Made by a program: the position numbers and the translations under genes. Under the pieces are notes generated by a model that saw only the letters and a list, made by a program, of their open reading frames with translations, did not search any database and was not told where the DNA came from. A stretch of 64,000 bases of DNA from JAFAHD01 sp963772515 (GTDB taxonomy: Bacteria > Vulcanimicrobiota > Vulcanimicrobiia > Eremiobacterales > Eremiobacteraceae): contig CAVYXC010000002.1 in NCBI GenBank assembly GCA_963772515.1, positions 558,001 through 622,000 on the forward strand, written 5' to 3'. Shown here one piece after another: positions 43,635 through 53,300 of the stretch; the first letter of the stretch is position 1; each line of letters begins with the position of its first letter.

Positions 43635-45609
43635 CTACTCCGACGGTTTTTCGGCGTAGCCCTCGTACCACAGGCCAAGCGTGACCTCGAGCGATTCGGG
43701 CGCGAACTGCTTGGACAACGCGAGGTCGATGAACGGCTTGTTCGCCTGACGCTGCTCGTTGATGACGTTGGTGACCGGCACGCGCTCCTCAGCGGCCAGC
43801 CACGAAGCGACTGCGACGTCACCCGCCGACATACCGAGCTGCTGCGTCTGGTTGAACGTCGGTGCGTCGATGCCGAGGCGCGCATGGATGGCCTGGGTGA
43901 AGCTATCGTAGCGCACTTCCGGATATGAGACGCCGAGCATCGTGATCTGGGCCTGCTCCTGTCGCGATTGCGCGGCGAAGTACAGCGCGTGCGCTTTCTC
44001 CGAGGCGTCGGCCGCGACGTCGAGCTGGCTGATCGCCGCAACCGCCAACGGTTTGAGCTCCGCCGCGGTACTGGGCGAGATGTCGCCGCCGAAATCGAGC
44101 TGCGCGCGCGACAGTTTCTTGAAGTAGGCGTCGAGCGCCGGCACGCCTTGCCAGGCGAGCGCGGTCGCCCCGCGACTCGCGGTGACCGCGGTGAGCGAGT
44201 CGTTGGACGACTGGTTGAGCTGCGCGATCAGGCTATTGTAGTACGGGAAGTTGCGCAGCGATTCACCGTTAGGGGCTGTCTGATGAAGCGGAGCATCCAT
44301 CTCGTTGAGCGTGCTGACGATATCCCGTGTCAGGTCCGAAACGTTCTCCGTGATGTACTCGCCCTTGGCCAGGACAAGATCGATGTCTTTACCCATGTGC
44401 TCGAGGTCGGACAACACGCCATCGAGCCGGCTTCCTGGACGGATATCGATGCCCGAGAGATCGGGGATCTCGTAGGACAGCTCTTCGAGCCGCTGGTCGT
44501 AGTTGTGCAGATCGATGCGCTCGAGGCGCGCGCGCTCCAAAATCGCCTGCTGGTTGTTGTGCACGTTGATCTGCGCATTGCCGATGGCGGCGCGCAGCGG
44601 GTCGAGATTCTTGTTGAGCAGCGGCTTGGGCGGCGTATCGGCGGCGAGCATCGCGAGGTCGTGTTGCGCAGCGGCCGTGCCGGCCTCCGTCTGATGGTTC
44701 TTGGCGACCTGCGTCAGCGCGGTTTGGCTCTGATCGAAGCTGCCGAGCGCCAATTCGTCTTGGCCTTTGTTGAGCAGCGCCAGGTCGTTGGTCGGATCCG
44801 CCTGGAGCACGTCGTTGAACTTGCCCAGCGAATAGGCGTACCGGCCTTCGCCCTCGTCGTGGATCGCTTCTGCGAGCGTCTGTTGCGTGTCGCTCTTCGC
44901 GAGCTGCGGATAGCCCTCGAGATGCGAGACGCGCGCAACCGATTCAGGGTGATCCTCGAAATACTTGTTGAGGACGTCGGTGTCGCCGGCTTCTTCCTTG
45001 CCGAGCCGATCCATGAACGACACCATCGCGTTTGGATCGTAGCCGGCGCGGCTCATGAGCATGAGGCCGTATTGATCGGCCTGCAGCTCGTCTTGACGCG
45101 AGATCTTCTCGATCGCCGCCTCGCCGATCAGGCCGCCGAAACGATATGCGACCACCGAGAAGATCGACAGGATGCCGACGAGCAAGTTGATCGCTTCCGC
45201 CTTGGCGGGAAAGCGTGACGACGTGGCGGCGCTCGACGTGGCCCATCTCGTGGCCCATGACGCCCGCGAGCTCGTCGTCGGAGTTGACGAAGTTGAGCAG
45301 TCCGAAGTTGACGTAGATGAAGCCGCCGGGCAGCGAGAACGCGTTGATGTCATCGGTGTCGATGATCTTGAACGTGTAGTCGATATCGGGGCGGGCGCGC
45401 TCGCGCTTGAGGTTGTCCGCGACCGTCTGGACCCAGTTGTTGAGCACAGGGTCGTTGACGATGGCGTTCTCGTTGTCGACGTGCTTGACTTCGTCCTGAC
45501 CTTGGCGGATCTCGGCCTGCGTCGAAACGGCGCCTGCCGGGATGGGCACGCTCGTCAGCGTCAGAACCGCCAGCATTGAGCCGGCAAGGGCGCGCTTCCA
45601 AATCTTCAT
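43635..45609 (-). CDS. M48-family metalloprotease of BepA type, apparent frameshift near 45207-45212
   Basis: Periplasmic zinc metalloprotease with tetratricopeptide-like C-terminus, similar to BepA/YfgC, which polices outer membrane protein assembly. It has a signal peptide (KIWKRALAGSMLAVLTLTSV) and the HExxH motif in GVMGHEMGHVERRHVV. In the second frame, EKISRQDELQADQYG supplies the third zinc ligand, then TPR-like helices extend to the end. The two frames join if one base is removed in the GGGAAA run at 45207-45212, giving about 657 aa. The ATG at 45609 has AGGAG ten bases upstream. A strong terminator follows. Confidence 0.85.
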
Positions 45610-45834
45610 GGACTGTGCTCCTAGGAGGGGTGACGTACTTTGCGACGAGCCGCGCCCGGGCACCTTTGCGCGGCAGTGTCCAACGACAGGCCGTCGTCCA
45701 CAAAACGTTCACAGTCCCTTCACAGTGTTGTCCACAAGGGAATCGCATGGTGCCAAGTAACGTATGAGCGCAGGCGGCTCGGGACGCTTTTCAGGTTGGC
45801 CGGAGCGGCATTCATCCGGCCGGAGTGACGGCTT
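45610..45834. promoter_or_regulatory. Divergent region between the M48 peptidase and minC, with DnaA-box-like sites
   Basis: 225 bases. It contains TTGTCCACA at 45728-45736 and TCGTCCACA at 45694-45702, both close to the DnaA box consensus, with two TTCACAG repeats between them. A 7-bp hairpin (GGCCGGA/TCCGGCC, 45798-45821) lies just before the minC Shine-Dalgarno GGAGTGA. Promoters for both genes should lie here, but none is clear. Confidence 0.45.
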
Positions 45835-46572
45835 TTGCAGATCAAGGGCACGAAATCGGGGTTGCTGTTGCACCTCTACGAGCGGCCGCTTTCGGCCGCT
45901 GTGTCGCAATTGCGCGACCGCTTGCTCACCCAGCCCGGCTTCTATCAGGGCAGCCGCGCGGTGCTCATGCTCGGCTCGCTCCCGGCCGAAAGCGCAGAGC
46001 TTGCCGCTATCATCGCGACGCTCGAGCAGTTCGGCATCGTCGCCGACGGCGCGGTCTGCGACACCGACGAGGTCGCCCGGCTAGCCAAGTCGGCGGGGCT
46101 GCGGCTGGTAGGGGCGAGCATCGCGGCATCGCCGCGCGCGCGTGACGATCGGACCGAGCACAAGAGCTCGGAGCGCGTGCCGGGCGAGCGCGGTAGCGGC
46201 GAGCGCACAGCCAAAAGGGCCCGCAACGGACAGACGGGCGAGGCCGGCGAGACGCTGTATCACAAAGGCACCGTGCGATCTGGACAAAACATATCCTCGC
46301 GCGGCAATATCGTCGTCATCGGCGACGTCAACGCGGGCGGCGAGCTGGTCGCCGCCGGCGACATCGTGGTGTGGGGCGCCATGCGCGGCATGGCGCACGC
46401 AGGCGCAGAAGGCGACGAAACCGCAAAGGTCTTCGCCTTGCGCCTCGAACCGATGCAACTGCGCATCGCGACCAAAGTGGCGGTCGCGCCCGACGAGCGC
46501 CGCAAGAAGGCGGCGACGCCGGAAATAGCCCGGCTGCGCGACGGCGGCATCGTGACCGAAGCGGCGCTGTAG
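45835..46572 (+). CDS. minC: Septum site-determining protein MinC
   Basis: Division inhibitor that blocks FtsZ assembly away from mid-cell when bound to MinD. The 245-aa protein has an N-terminal MinC domain (about residues 1-95), a charged Arg/Glu linker, and a C-terminal beta-helix (TLYHKGTVRSGQNISSRGNIVVIGDVNAGGELVAAGDIVVWGAMRGMAHAG) that is diagnostic. TTG start. Two minD genes and minE follow in the same direction. Confidence 0.93.
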   Translation: MQIKGTKSGLLLHLYERPLSAAVSQLRDRLLTQPGFYQGSRAVLMLGSLPAESAELAAIIATLEQFGIVADGAVCDTDEVARLAKSAGLRLVGASIAASPRARDDRTEHKSSERVPGERGSGERTAKRARNGQTGEAGETLYHKGTVRSGQNISSRGNIVVIGDVNAGGELVAAGDIVVWGAMRGMAHAGAEGDETAKVFALRLEPMQLRIATKVAVAPDERRKKAATPEIARLRDGGIVTEAAL

Positions 46573-46589
46573 GGCAAGGGGAGAGGGGA

Positions 46590-47375
46590 TTGGCTGGAAC
46601 AGTCTACGTGGTCACCTCGGGCAAGGGCGGCGTCGGTAAGACGACGACCACGGCGAACCTCGGCGGTGCCTTGGCTATACTGGGGCTCAAAGTGGCGCTC
46701 GTCGACGCGGACATAGGCCTGCGCAATCTCGACCTCGTGCTTGGGCTTGAAAAACGCATCGTGTACGACCTGGTCGACCTGGTCGAGGGGCGCTGCCAGT
46801 CGCGTCAAGCCCTTATCAAGGATCGGCGCTTCGACGATCTGTACTTGCTGCCGGCGTCGCAAGTCAAAGACAAAGAATCGGTCTCCGAAGATCAGATGCG
46901 CATCGCGATGCGCAAGCTTGCGGTGGACTTCGACGTCGTGCTGGTCGATTGCCCGGCCGGCATCGAGCATGGCTTCCGCAACGCGGTCGCCGGTGCGGAT
47001 CAAGCGCTGGTCGTCACCACGCCCGAGGTCTCGGCCATCCGCGACGCGGATCGCATCCTCGGGATGCTGGGCAGCCGCCGCGCGCGCCTGATCGTCAACC
47101 GCGTGCGGCCCGAGATGGTGCGCAGCGGTGACATGCTCAGCATCGAGGACGTCAAAGAGATCCTCGGTCGCGAGATCGTCGGAGTCGTCCCCGACGATGA
47201 AGAGATCATCGACACGACGAATCGCGGCGAGCCGGTCGTGCTCGACGGCACTCGCAAGCTCGGACGCATCTACAACGCCATCGCCCGGCGCCTGCTGGGC
47301 GAGGACGTGCCGTTCACGAACCTCGCCGACGACGGCCTGCTCGTGCGGCTGCGCCGGCTCATGATCGGATCGTGA
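46590..47375 (+). CDS. minD: Septum site-determining ATPase MinD, first copy
   Basis: Deviant-Walker-A ATPase of 261 aa: SGKGGVGKTTTTANLGGALA, switch I/II in DADIGLRNLDLVLGLEKR and LVDCPAGIEHGFRNAV. It ends with an amphipathic helix (LLVRLRRLMIGS) matching the MinD membrane-targeting sequence. The TTG start at 46590 follows a strong GGGGAGAGGGG Shine-Dalgarno region. Its end overlaps the second minD by GTGA. It is closer to canonical length than the second copy. Confidence 0.9.
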   Translation: MAGTVYVVTSGKGGVGKTTTTANLGGALAILGLKVALVDADIGLRNLDLVLGLEKRIVYDLVDLVEGRCQSRQALIKDRRFDDLYLLPASQVKDKESVSEDQMRIAMRKLAVDFDVVLVDCPAGIEHGFRNAVAGADQALVVTTPEVSAIRDADRILGMLGSRRARLIVNRVRPEMVRSGDMLSIEDVKEILGREIVGVVPDDEEIIDTTNRGEPVVLDGTRKLGRIYNAIARRLLGEDVPFTNLADDGLLVRLRRLMIGS

Positions 47376-48331
47376 GGATGATGGACACGCAAGAGAACGA
47401 CGGGAGCCGCCCCAGCGCCGCGTTGACGGTGGAGGAGGCGATTGCCGCTGCGGCCATGCCTGCCGCCGCCGCCGCTCACGACTCGGTCGCTGCCGGCGCA
47501 GGACACGAGCGCAGCGCGAGCAAGCCCCCGCAAGCCTTGGGCCGCACGATCGTGATCACGTCGGGCAAGGGCGGCGTCGGCAAGACGACGACGACTGCAA
47601 ATCTGGGCACCGGCCTTGCCGAGGCGGGCAAGAACGTCGTGGTCGTGGACGCCGACGTCGGCTTGCGCAACCTCGACGTGGTGCTCGGCCTCGAGAACCG
47701 CGTGCACAAGCACCTGCTCGACGTCATCGAGGAGAAATGCTCGCTCGACGACGCGCTCGTGCGCGATCGCGTGCGGCGCAGCCTGTATCTGCTGCCGGCC
47801 GCGCAGAACCGCGAGAAGGACGACGTGCCGACCGACGCGATGGCCGCGCTCATGCAGACGCTGGCGGCGCGTTTCGATTTCGTGCTCATCGACAGTCCGG
47901 CCGGCATCGAAAAGGGCTTCCGCAACGCCGTCGTCGGCGCGAAGGAAGCGATCATCGTGACGACGCCCGAGGTGTCGGCGGTGCGCGATGCGGATCGCAT
48001 CATCGGCCTGTTACCGCCGGATGTGGAGGCGCGGCTCATCGTCAATCGCGTGCGCCCCGCGCTGGTCAAGAAGGGCACGATGATGAGCGTCAGCGACGTG
48101 GTGGACATCTTGCGGCTCGATCTCGTCGGCGTCGTCCCCGATGAGAAAGAGATCATCATCGCGACCAATCGGGGCACGCCGGTCATCGACATCGATGGGT
48201 CGCAGACCGGTGCGGCGTTCCGGCGTATCGTGAGGCGGCTGCTGGGCGAGGCTGTCGCCATACCATCGTTCCAGGCGCCCGAAGGGTTCGTCTCGCGCTT
48301 GAAGTCGACGCTCGGCTTGGGCAAGCCATAG
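47372..48331 (+). CDS. minD: Septum site-determining ATPase MinD, second copy with N-terminal extension
   Basis: 319 aa. An Ala/Ser-rich extension of about 57 residues precedes a second complete MinD: SGKGGVGKTTTTANLGTGLA, DADVGLRNLDVVLGLENR, LIDSPAGIEKGFRNAV, and a C-terminal amphipathic helix (GFVSRLKSTLGLGK). Both copies keep all catalytic motifs and membrane anchors, so neither looks degenerate. They are clearly similar across the core. GTG start overlaps the first copy, so they are produced together. Confidence 0.88.
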   Translation: MRMMDTQENDGSRPSAALTVEEAIAAAAMPAAAAAHDSVAAGAGHERSASKPPQALGRTIVITSGKGGVGKTTTTANLGTGLAEAGKNVVVVDADVGLRNLDVVLGLENRVHKHLLDVIEEKCSLDDALVRDRVRRSLYLLPAAQNREKDDVPTDAMAALMQTLAARFDFVLIDSPAGIEKGFRNAVVGAKEAIIVTTPEVSAVRDADRIIGLLPPDVEARLIVNRVRPALVKKGTMMSVSDVVDILRLDLVGVVPDEKEIIIATNRGTPVIDIDGSQTGAAFRRIVRRLLGEAVAIPSFQAPEGFVSRLKSTLGLGKP

Positions 48332-48351
48332 GCCGCGGGGGAAAAACGGCA

Positions 48352-48780
48352 ATGTTGGATTTCATCAACAAGTTCTTCCGGCGAGAAGAGGCGAGCAAGA
48401 CGCAAGCCAAGGAACGCTTGCGCTTGGTGCTGATGTCCGACCGGGTGTCGCTCGCACCAGACGTCTTTGATTCGATGAAGACCGAGATGCTCGGCGTCGT
48501 GCGCCGTTACCTCGACATCGACGAGCGCGGGCTGGACGTCCATTTCGAAAATGCGGAGCGTCAGTTCATGCTGCTCGCGAACATCCCCGTGCTCAAAGTG
48601 CGCCCGCTCGCCGAGAGGGGAACCGGGAACGGCGCTGCGGCTGCAAACGGCACCAACGGCGCCAATCCGGCGTTCGTGCTCGAGGCGCCCGCCGCTTCGC
48701 GCTCGCGCAGGCGCCGCCGGCGGCGCAAGCACAATCCGCAGGAGCAGGACTCGCAACCGCAGGGAGAGCCGCCGCAGTAG
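48352..48780 (+). CDS. minE: Cell division topological specificity factor MinE, with basic C-terminal tail
   Basis: MinE stimulates MinD ATPase and drives pole-to-pole oscillation or confinement of MinCD. Residues 1-87 match the family: the membrane-targeting MLDFINKFF, contact helix TQAKERLRLVLMSDR and the topological domain ending VLKVRPL. A further 55 residues, absent from typical 85-90-aa MinE, contain an Ala/Gly/Asn linker and an eight-residue arginine-rich block (RRRRRRRK) with a Gln/Pro end. Total 142 aa. Confidence 0.88.
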   Translation: MLDFINKFFRREEASKTQAKERLRLVLMSDRVSLAPDVFDSMKTEMLGVVRRYLDIDERGLDVHFENAERQFMLLANIPVLKVRPLAERGTGNGAAAANGTNGANPAFVLEAPAASRSRRRRRRRKHNPQEQDSQPQGEPPQ

Positions 48781-48812
48781 CACGCTCGCGGCTCATCGAA
48801 GGCTCGGCTTCC

Positions 48813-49922
48813 ATGCTCGAGCGTCCGTGGTATCTGTCGTTCAACTATCCGCTCGCCGCGTCCGCGATCGCGCTCGGCGTGTTCGGCTTGGTCGTGATCA
48901 AGAGCGCCACGCTGCACGAACAAGGCGGCCACAGCGATTTCATGCACCAAGCGGTCTACCTGACGCTCGGGATCATCGCGATGCTGGCGCTTGCGTTCAT
49001 CGACTATCACCTGTGGCAGCGGCTCGCCTGGCCGATCTACATCATCGACATCCTGATGCTCGCGGCGGTCGCGCTTGCCGGCCACCAAGCGCTTGGAGCT
49101 CAACGCTGGATCGGCGTGGGGCCGTTCGTGTTCCAGCCATCCGAACCGGCCAAGCTGTTCACCATCCTCGCGCTTGGCGCGGTGCTCGCCGACCCGCGCC
49201 GCAACTGGTCGCGTTTGCGCGAGCTGTGGTTGCCGCTGGTGATCGTCGGGATCCCCGCGGCGCTGGTGATGAAGCAGCCGGATCTCGGCACGGCCTTGGT
49301 GCTGATGGCCATCCTGACGGCGATGCTGTTCTTCGCGTTGCCGAATCTGCTGCACTTCGCAGCCTACGCGGCGACGGTCACTGCGGCGGGCGCGATCGCC
49401 GTGATGACGCCCTACTTCTTAAAGGGCTACCAACGCCAGCGGCTGCTGGTGTTCTTGGATCCAAAACACGATCCGCAGGGCGCTGGTTGGAGCCTCATCC
49501 AGTCCAAGATCGCGGTGGGTTCGGGCGAGTTGATGGGCAAGGGGCTCTACCACGGCACCCAGACCCAGCTCGGCTTCGTGCCCGAGCACGCGACCGATTT
49601 CATCTTCGCGGTGATCGGCGAAGAGCTCGGATTTCTCGGCGCGATGCTCTTGCTCGGGCTCTACGCGGTGCTGCTGGGCACGGGTACGCTTGCGGTGAGC
49701 GCCGCGCGCGACAAGTTCGGCGTGCTGATCGCCGCGGGGATCATCGCGATGTTCGCCTTCCATATCCTCGTGAACATCGGCATGACCGTCGGCATCATGC
49801 CGGTCACCGGCATCCCGCTGCCGTTCATCTCCTACGGTGGATCGAGCCTGATCACGTGCTTCATGGCGGTGGGCATCCTGCTCAACATCCACCTGCAGCG
49901 CGACAAGATGCAGTTCGATTAG
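48813..49922 (+). CDS. rodA: Peptidoglycan glycosyltransferase RodA (SEDS family)
   Basis: A 369-aa polytopic SEDS protein that polymerises lipid II during cell elongation with a class B PBP. It has IGVGPFVFQPSEPAKLFTIL, the large-loop aspartate in GFVPEHATDFIFAVIGEELGF, and the late ISYGGSSLITCFMAVGILLNI. Position after minCDE and absence of an ftsW-mur neighbourhood favour RodA over FtsW. It is separated from minE by 32 bases, so it may be in the min operon. Confidence 0.91.
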   Translation: MLERPWYLSFNYPLAASAIALGVFGLVVIKSATLHEQGGHSDFMHQAVYLTLGIIAMLALAFIDYHLWQRLAWPIYIIDILMLAAVALAGHQALGAQRWIGVGPFVFQPSEPAKLFTILALGAVLADPRRNWSRLRELWLPLVIVGIPAALVMKQPDLGTALVLMAILTAMLFFALPNLLHFAAYAATVTAAGAIAVMTPYFLKGYQRQRLLVFLDPKHDPQGAGWSLIQSKIAVGSGELMGKGLYHGTQTQLGFVPEHATDFIFAVIGEELGFLGAMLLLGLYAVLLGTGTLAVSAARDKFGVLIAAGIIAMFAFHILVNIGMTVGIMPVTGIPLPFISYGGSSLITCFMAVGILLNIHLQRDKMQFD

Positions 49923-50373
49923 GGGCCACTGGAGCTGTCCCGTTAGAAGGCATCCCTGGCGATTCTGAAGAAATAGGATGGTGCTGGGCCACCCTGCCGG
50001 AGGCCCAAAGCGCGACACCCCGTTGCACGCCTGGCGCCGCATGGTCCTGAGAATGACAAGAGGACGCCGCCAGAGAGAAAAGTTTTCGAAGCCCTCTCGC
50101 ACACGCAACGACTCACCGCGACAAAGCTCCTCCGGCCGCTCCCCACGACGAGGGAGCGCCCAGCTGCGGACACGTCACCGCTTGAGCCGGCTGCAGCAAA
50201 CGCAGCCAGCCGCTCGCGGGCCAATGCCGCAAAACCCGGTTTGGAGCGATACATTTCACGATCGACGACCGCGGGCAGACGGCCCGCGCTCACACTAGGC
50301 AACACAGATTCCGCCGCGTCCGATCTTCGATCGGCACGCGCTTTTCACTTTGCATCTCTAAAGGTAGACTTTT
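49923..50373 (+). promoter_or_regulatory. 451-base region before RNase E/G, probable long structured leader
   Basis: No gene is supported: frames open on both strands are short and Arg/Ser-rich. Hairpins are a 7-bp CGCGGGC/GCCCGCG stem (50270-50288) and a 6-bp CCGATC/GATCGG stem with a TTC loop (50320-50334). The region ends with AT-rich TAAAGGTAG and a T-run before the TTG start. E. coli rne has a 361-nt leader through which RNase E controls its own mRNA; this gap could be similar. Confidence 0.45.
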
Positions 50374-53300
50374 TTGAAAACCGAGATTCTCATCTCAACC
50401 GACGACTGGGAAAACCGCGTCGCCGTCCTGGAAGAAGGCGCGCTTGCTGAGATCTACTTCGAACGCGAAGAAAAGGTCATCGGCTCGATCTACAAAGGCC
50501 GGGTCGAAAACGTCCTGCCCGGCATGGGCGCGTGCTTCGTCAATATCGGCCTCGGCCGCAACGCCTTTCTCTATGTAGACGACATCCGCCGCGAGCCGAT
50601 CAACATCGGGGAAGAGGAGATGACCGAGCGCCGCCGCGGGCACACCGTCGGCGATCTGCTCAAGGTCGGCGATGAGATCCTCGTCCAGATCGTCAAGGAG
50701 CCGCGCGGCCTCAAAGGCGCGCGCGTCTCGACCAACATCTCCCTGCCGGGCCGCTATCTCGTGCTCATGCCGACCGGGCGCTACTCGGGCGTCTCGTCGC
50801 GCATCGAAGACGAGAAAGAGCGCGAGCGCCTCAAGCTGATCATGCGCCGCCTGCGACCCGAAGGCATGGCGACGATCGTGCGCACGGCAGCCGCCGGGGT
50901 CAGCGAAGCCGAACTGCTCGCCGACATCGGCGTGCAGGTCCGCCTGTGGCACAGCATCCTCGAATCGTATCGCCGCGCCAGCGCACCCGCGCTGCTGCAC
51001 AAAGACCTCAACCTCGTGTTCAAGGCGGTGCGCGACTTCCTCACCAGCGACGTCGAAAGCGTCATCATCGACTCCAAAGAGCAGTACGAAGAGATCCGCT
51101 CGACGATGTCGCTGTTCGGTCCGCAATATCTGAACCGGCTCAAGCTCTGGCAAGGTCCGGGCAACCTCTTCGAGGTGCGCGGCATCGACGAAGAGCTGCA
51201 AAAACTGCTCAAGCCGAAGATCTTCTTGCCTTCGGGCGGCCATTTGGTCATCGAATCCACCGAAGCACTGACCGTCGTCGACGTCAACACCGGCAAGTTC
51301 ACCGGCGGCCGCAATCTCGAAGACACCATCGTGCGCACCAACATCGAGGCCGCTGCGGAGATCGCGCGGCAAGTCAGGCTGCGCGACATCGGCGGCATCA
51401 TCGTCGTCGACTTCATCGACATGGCGCACGAGCGCAGCCGCGAACAGGTGATCGCGACGCTGTCGGAAGCGCTGCGCCGCGACCGCACGCGCAGCACCAT
51501 CCAGATGTTCTCCAACCTCGGGCTGCTCGAGTTCACCCGCAAACGCGTGGGCAAAGATCTCGCGGGCCAGCTGCGCTCCGAGTGTCCGTACTGCGGCGGC
51601 TTGGGCGACGTCATGTCGTCGGAGACGCTCGCCATCAGCCTGCTGCGCCAGATCCGCCAGAACGGCATGGACCAAGGAAGCGGCAAGAATTGGGATGTCG
51701 TGACCGATCCGTCGGTCGCGACACAACTCATGGGCTGGTATCGCGAGGAGTTCGAGAAGCTCGGCAAGTCGCTCAACTCGGATCTGCGCCTGTACGTGCA
51801 GCCGCAGCGCCATCGCGAGCAGGTCTTAGTCGAGCCCGCGCAGCGCCAACGGCGTCCGATCGGCGTCGGCAAGGAAGTCGAAACTGACCTGCTGCCGGTG
51901 CGCATGCCGGATCCCGCGTCCGGCGTCGCGGTCGTGGACAACTGGCTGGTCGAAGTCAAAGACGCGGCCAACGGCGTCGGACAAACCGTCAAACTGCGCA
52001 TCACCGCTGCCGACGGCAACTTGGTGCGCGCAGAGCTCGCCGAGCCGTTGCAGGTGGCCAAGCGCCGCCGGCGCCGGCGCGGCAAAGCAGCGGCAGAGTC
52101 CGAAGCGGCGGCCAAGCCGTTGCCGCCGGCACAGCCCGCGCGTCTCGATCGCATCTCGGTTCCCGCCAACGTGTTCGGCCTGGATGAAGACGAAGAAGAG
52201 GATTACACGATGCGTGGCCGGCCAGCCGGCAGCACGCGCGGTGTCAGCGCTTCGACCTCGGGGCGTGCGCCGGCTGGGCGCGCGCCGTCGCGGGCCGCAG
52301 ATAGCCGCACATCGCGCGGCGGACGAGGCCAACCGCGCGGACGGCGCAGCCGCAGCGCGGCAGAAGAGCGCGGCTTCAAGCCGCTTGTCGTCGGCGGTGA
52401 ATCGGATATCGATTACGAGGACGATGACGAGTCGTCGGTGGTGGTCGTACCGGACAAGACCAAACCCGTGGCACCGGTCGTGCCGCTCGTCCGCGAAGGC
52501 AGCTTAGAGGACGCAGACGGTGCTCCGCGCCGTCGCCGCCGCCGCGGGCGCGGAGGTCGCAAGCCGGCCGATGCGCGCGAGATGGCACCGGCACACGCCG
52601 AAGGCGAGATCGTCGCCGACACAGGCGTGGATGAAGATGGCGAGCCCATCGCTCACCAAGAACACGAGCGCCGTCCGCGGCGCTTCTCGGGACCCATCCG
52701 CCAGCTCTACGGCGCGCCCGTCGAGCTCGGTCACGATGCGCCGGAGCGGCCCGTTCGCGAACGCGAAGAGCGGCCAAGCCGCGAGCGTGACGATCGCCGG
52801 CCGCGCGGACGCGAGACACCGCCCGGACGCGAGCGCGATGAGACGCGCGCGCCGCGCGAGGCACGGCCGATGCGCGAAGCCCGGCCGCCACGCGAACCGC
52901 GGCGCGCGGAGCCCTCGATTCGCCACGCGCCCGACGACGTCGATGTGGACGATGAGCTCGAAGCCGTCGTCGCACCGGCCCGCCCGGCTGCGATCGACAT
53001 CGAGTTCCTGCCGCCGGGCAGCGTGCGTCCTCGCCGCATCGACGAAGATCGCGAGTCGCAACGCGACGGCCACGTTCGCCGCGACCGCGACGAGCGCGCA
53101 CCGCGCGAGCGAGACGATCGTGCGCCCCGCGAACGAGACGATCGTGCACCGCGCGAACGGGATGATCGCGCACCGCGCGAACGGGATGATCGCGCACCGC
53201 GCGAACGAGACGAACGCGCACCGCGCGAACGCGGCGGACGGGGCGGGCGCGGTGGGGACCGCGATCGCTCGGGTCGCGGCGACCGCGGCGCTCCGCGCGC

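Noticed and set aside
49943..50305. 120-codon minus-strand frame and a 106-codon plus-strand frame in the rne leader
   Set aside because: No family, Arg/Ser-rich, no ribosome-binding site; the region is more likely a leader.
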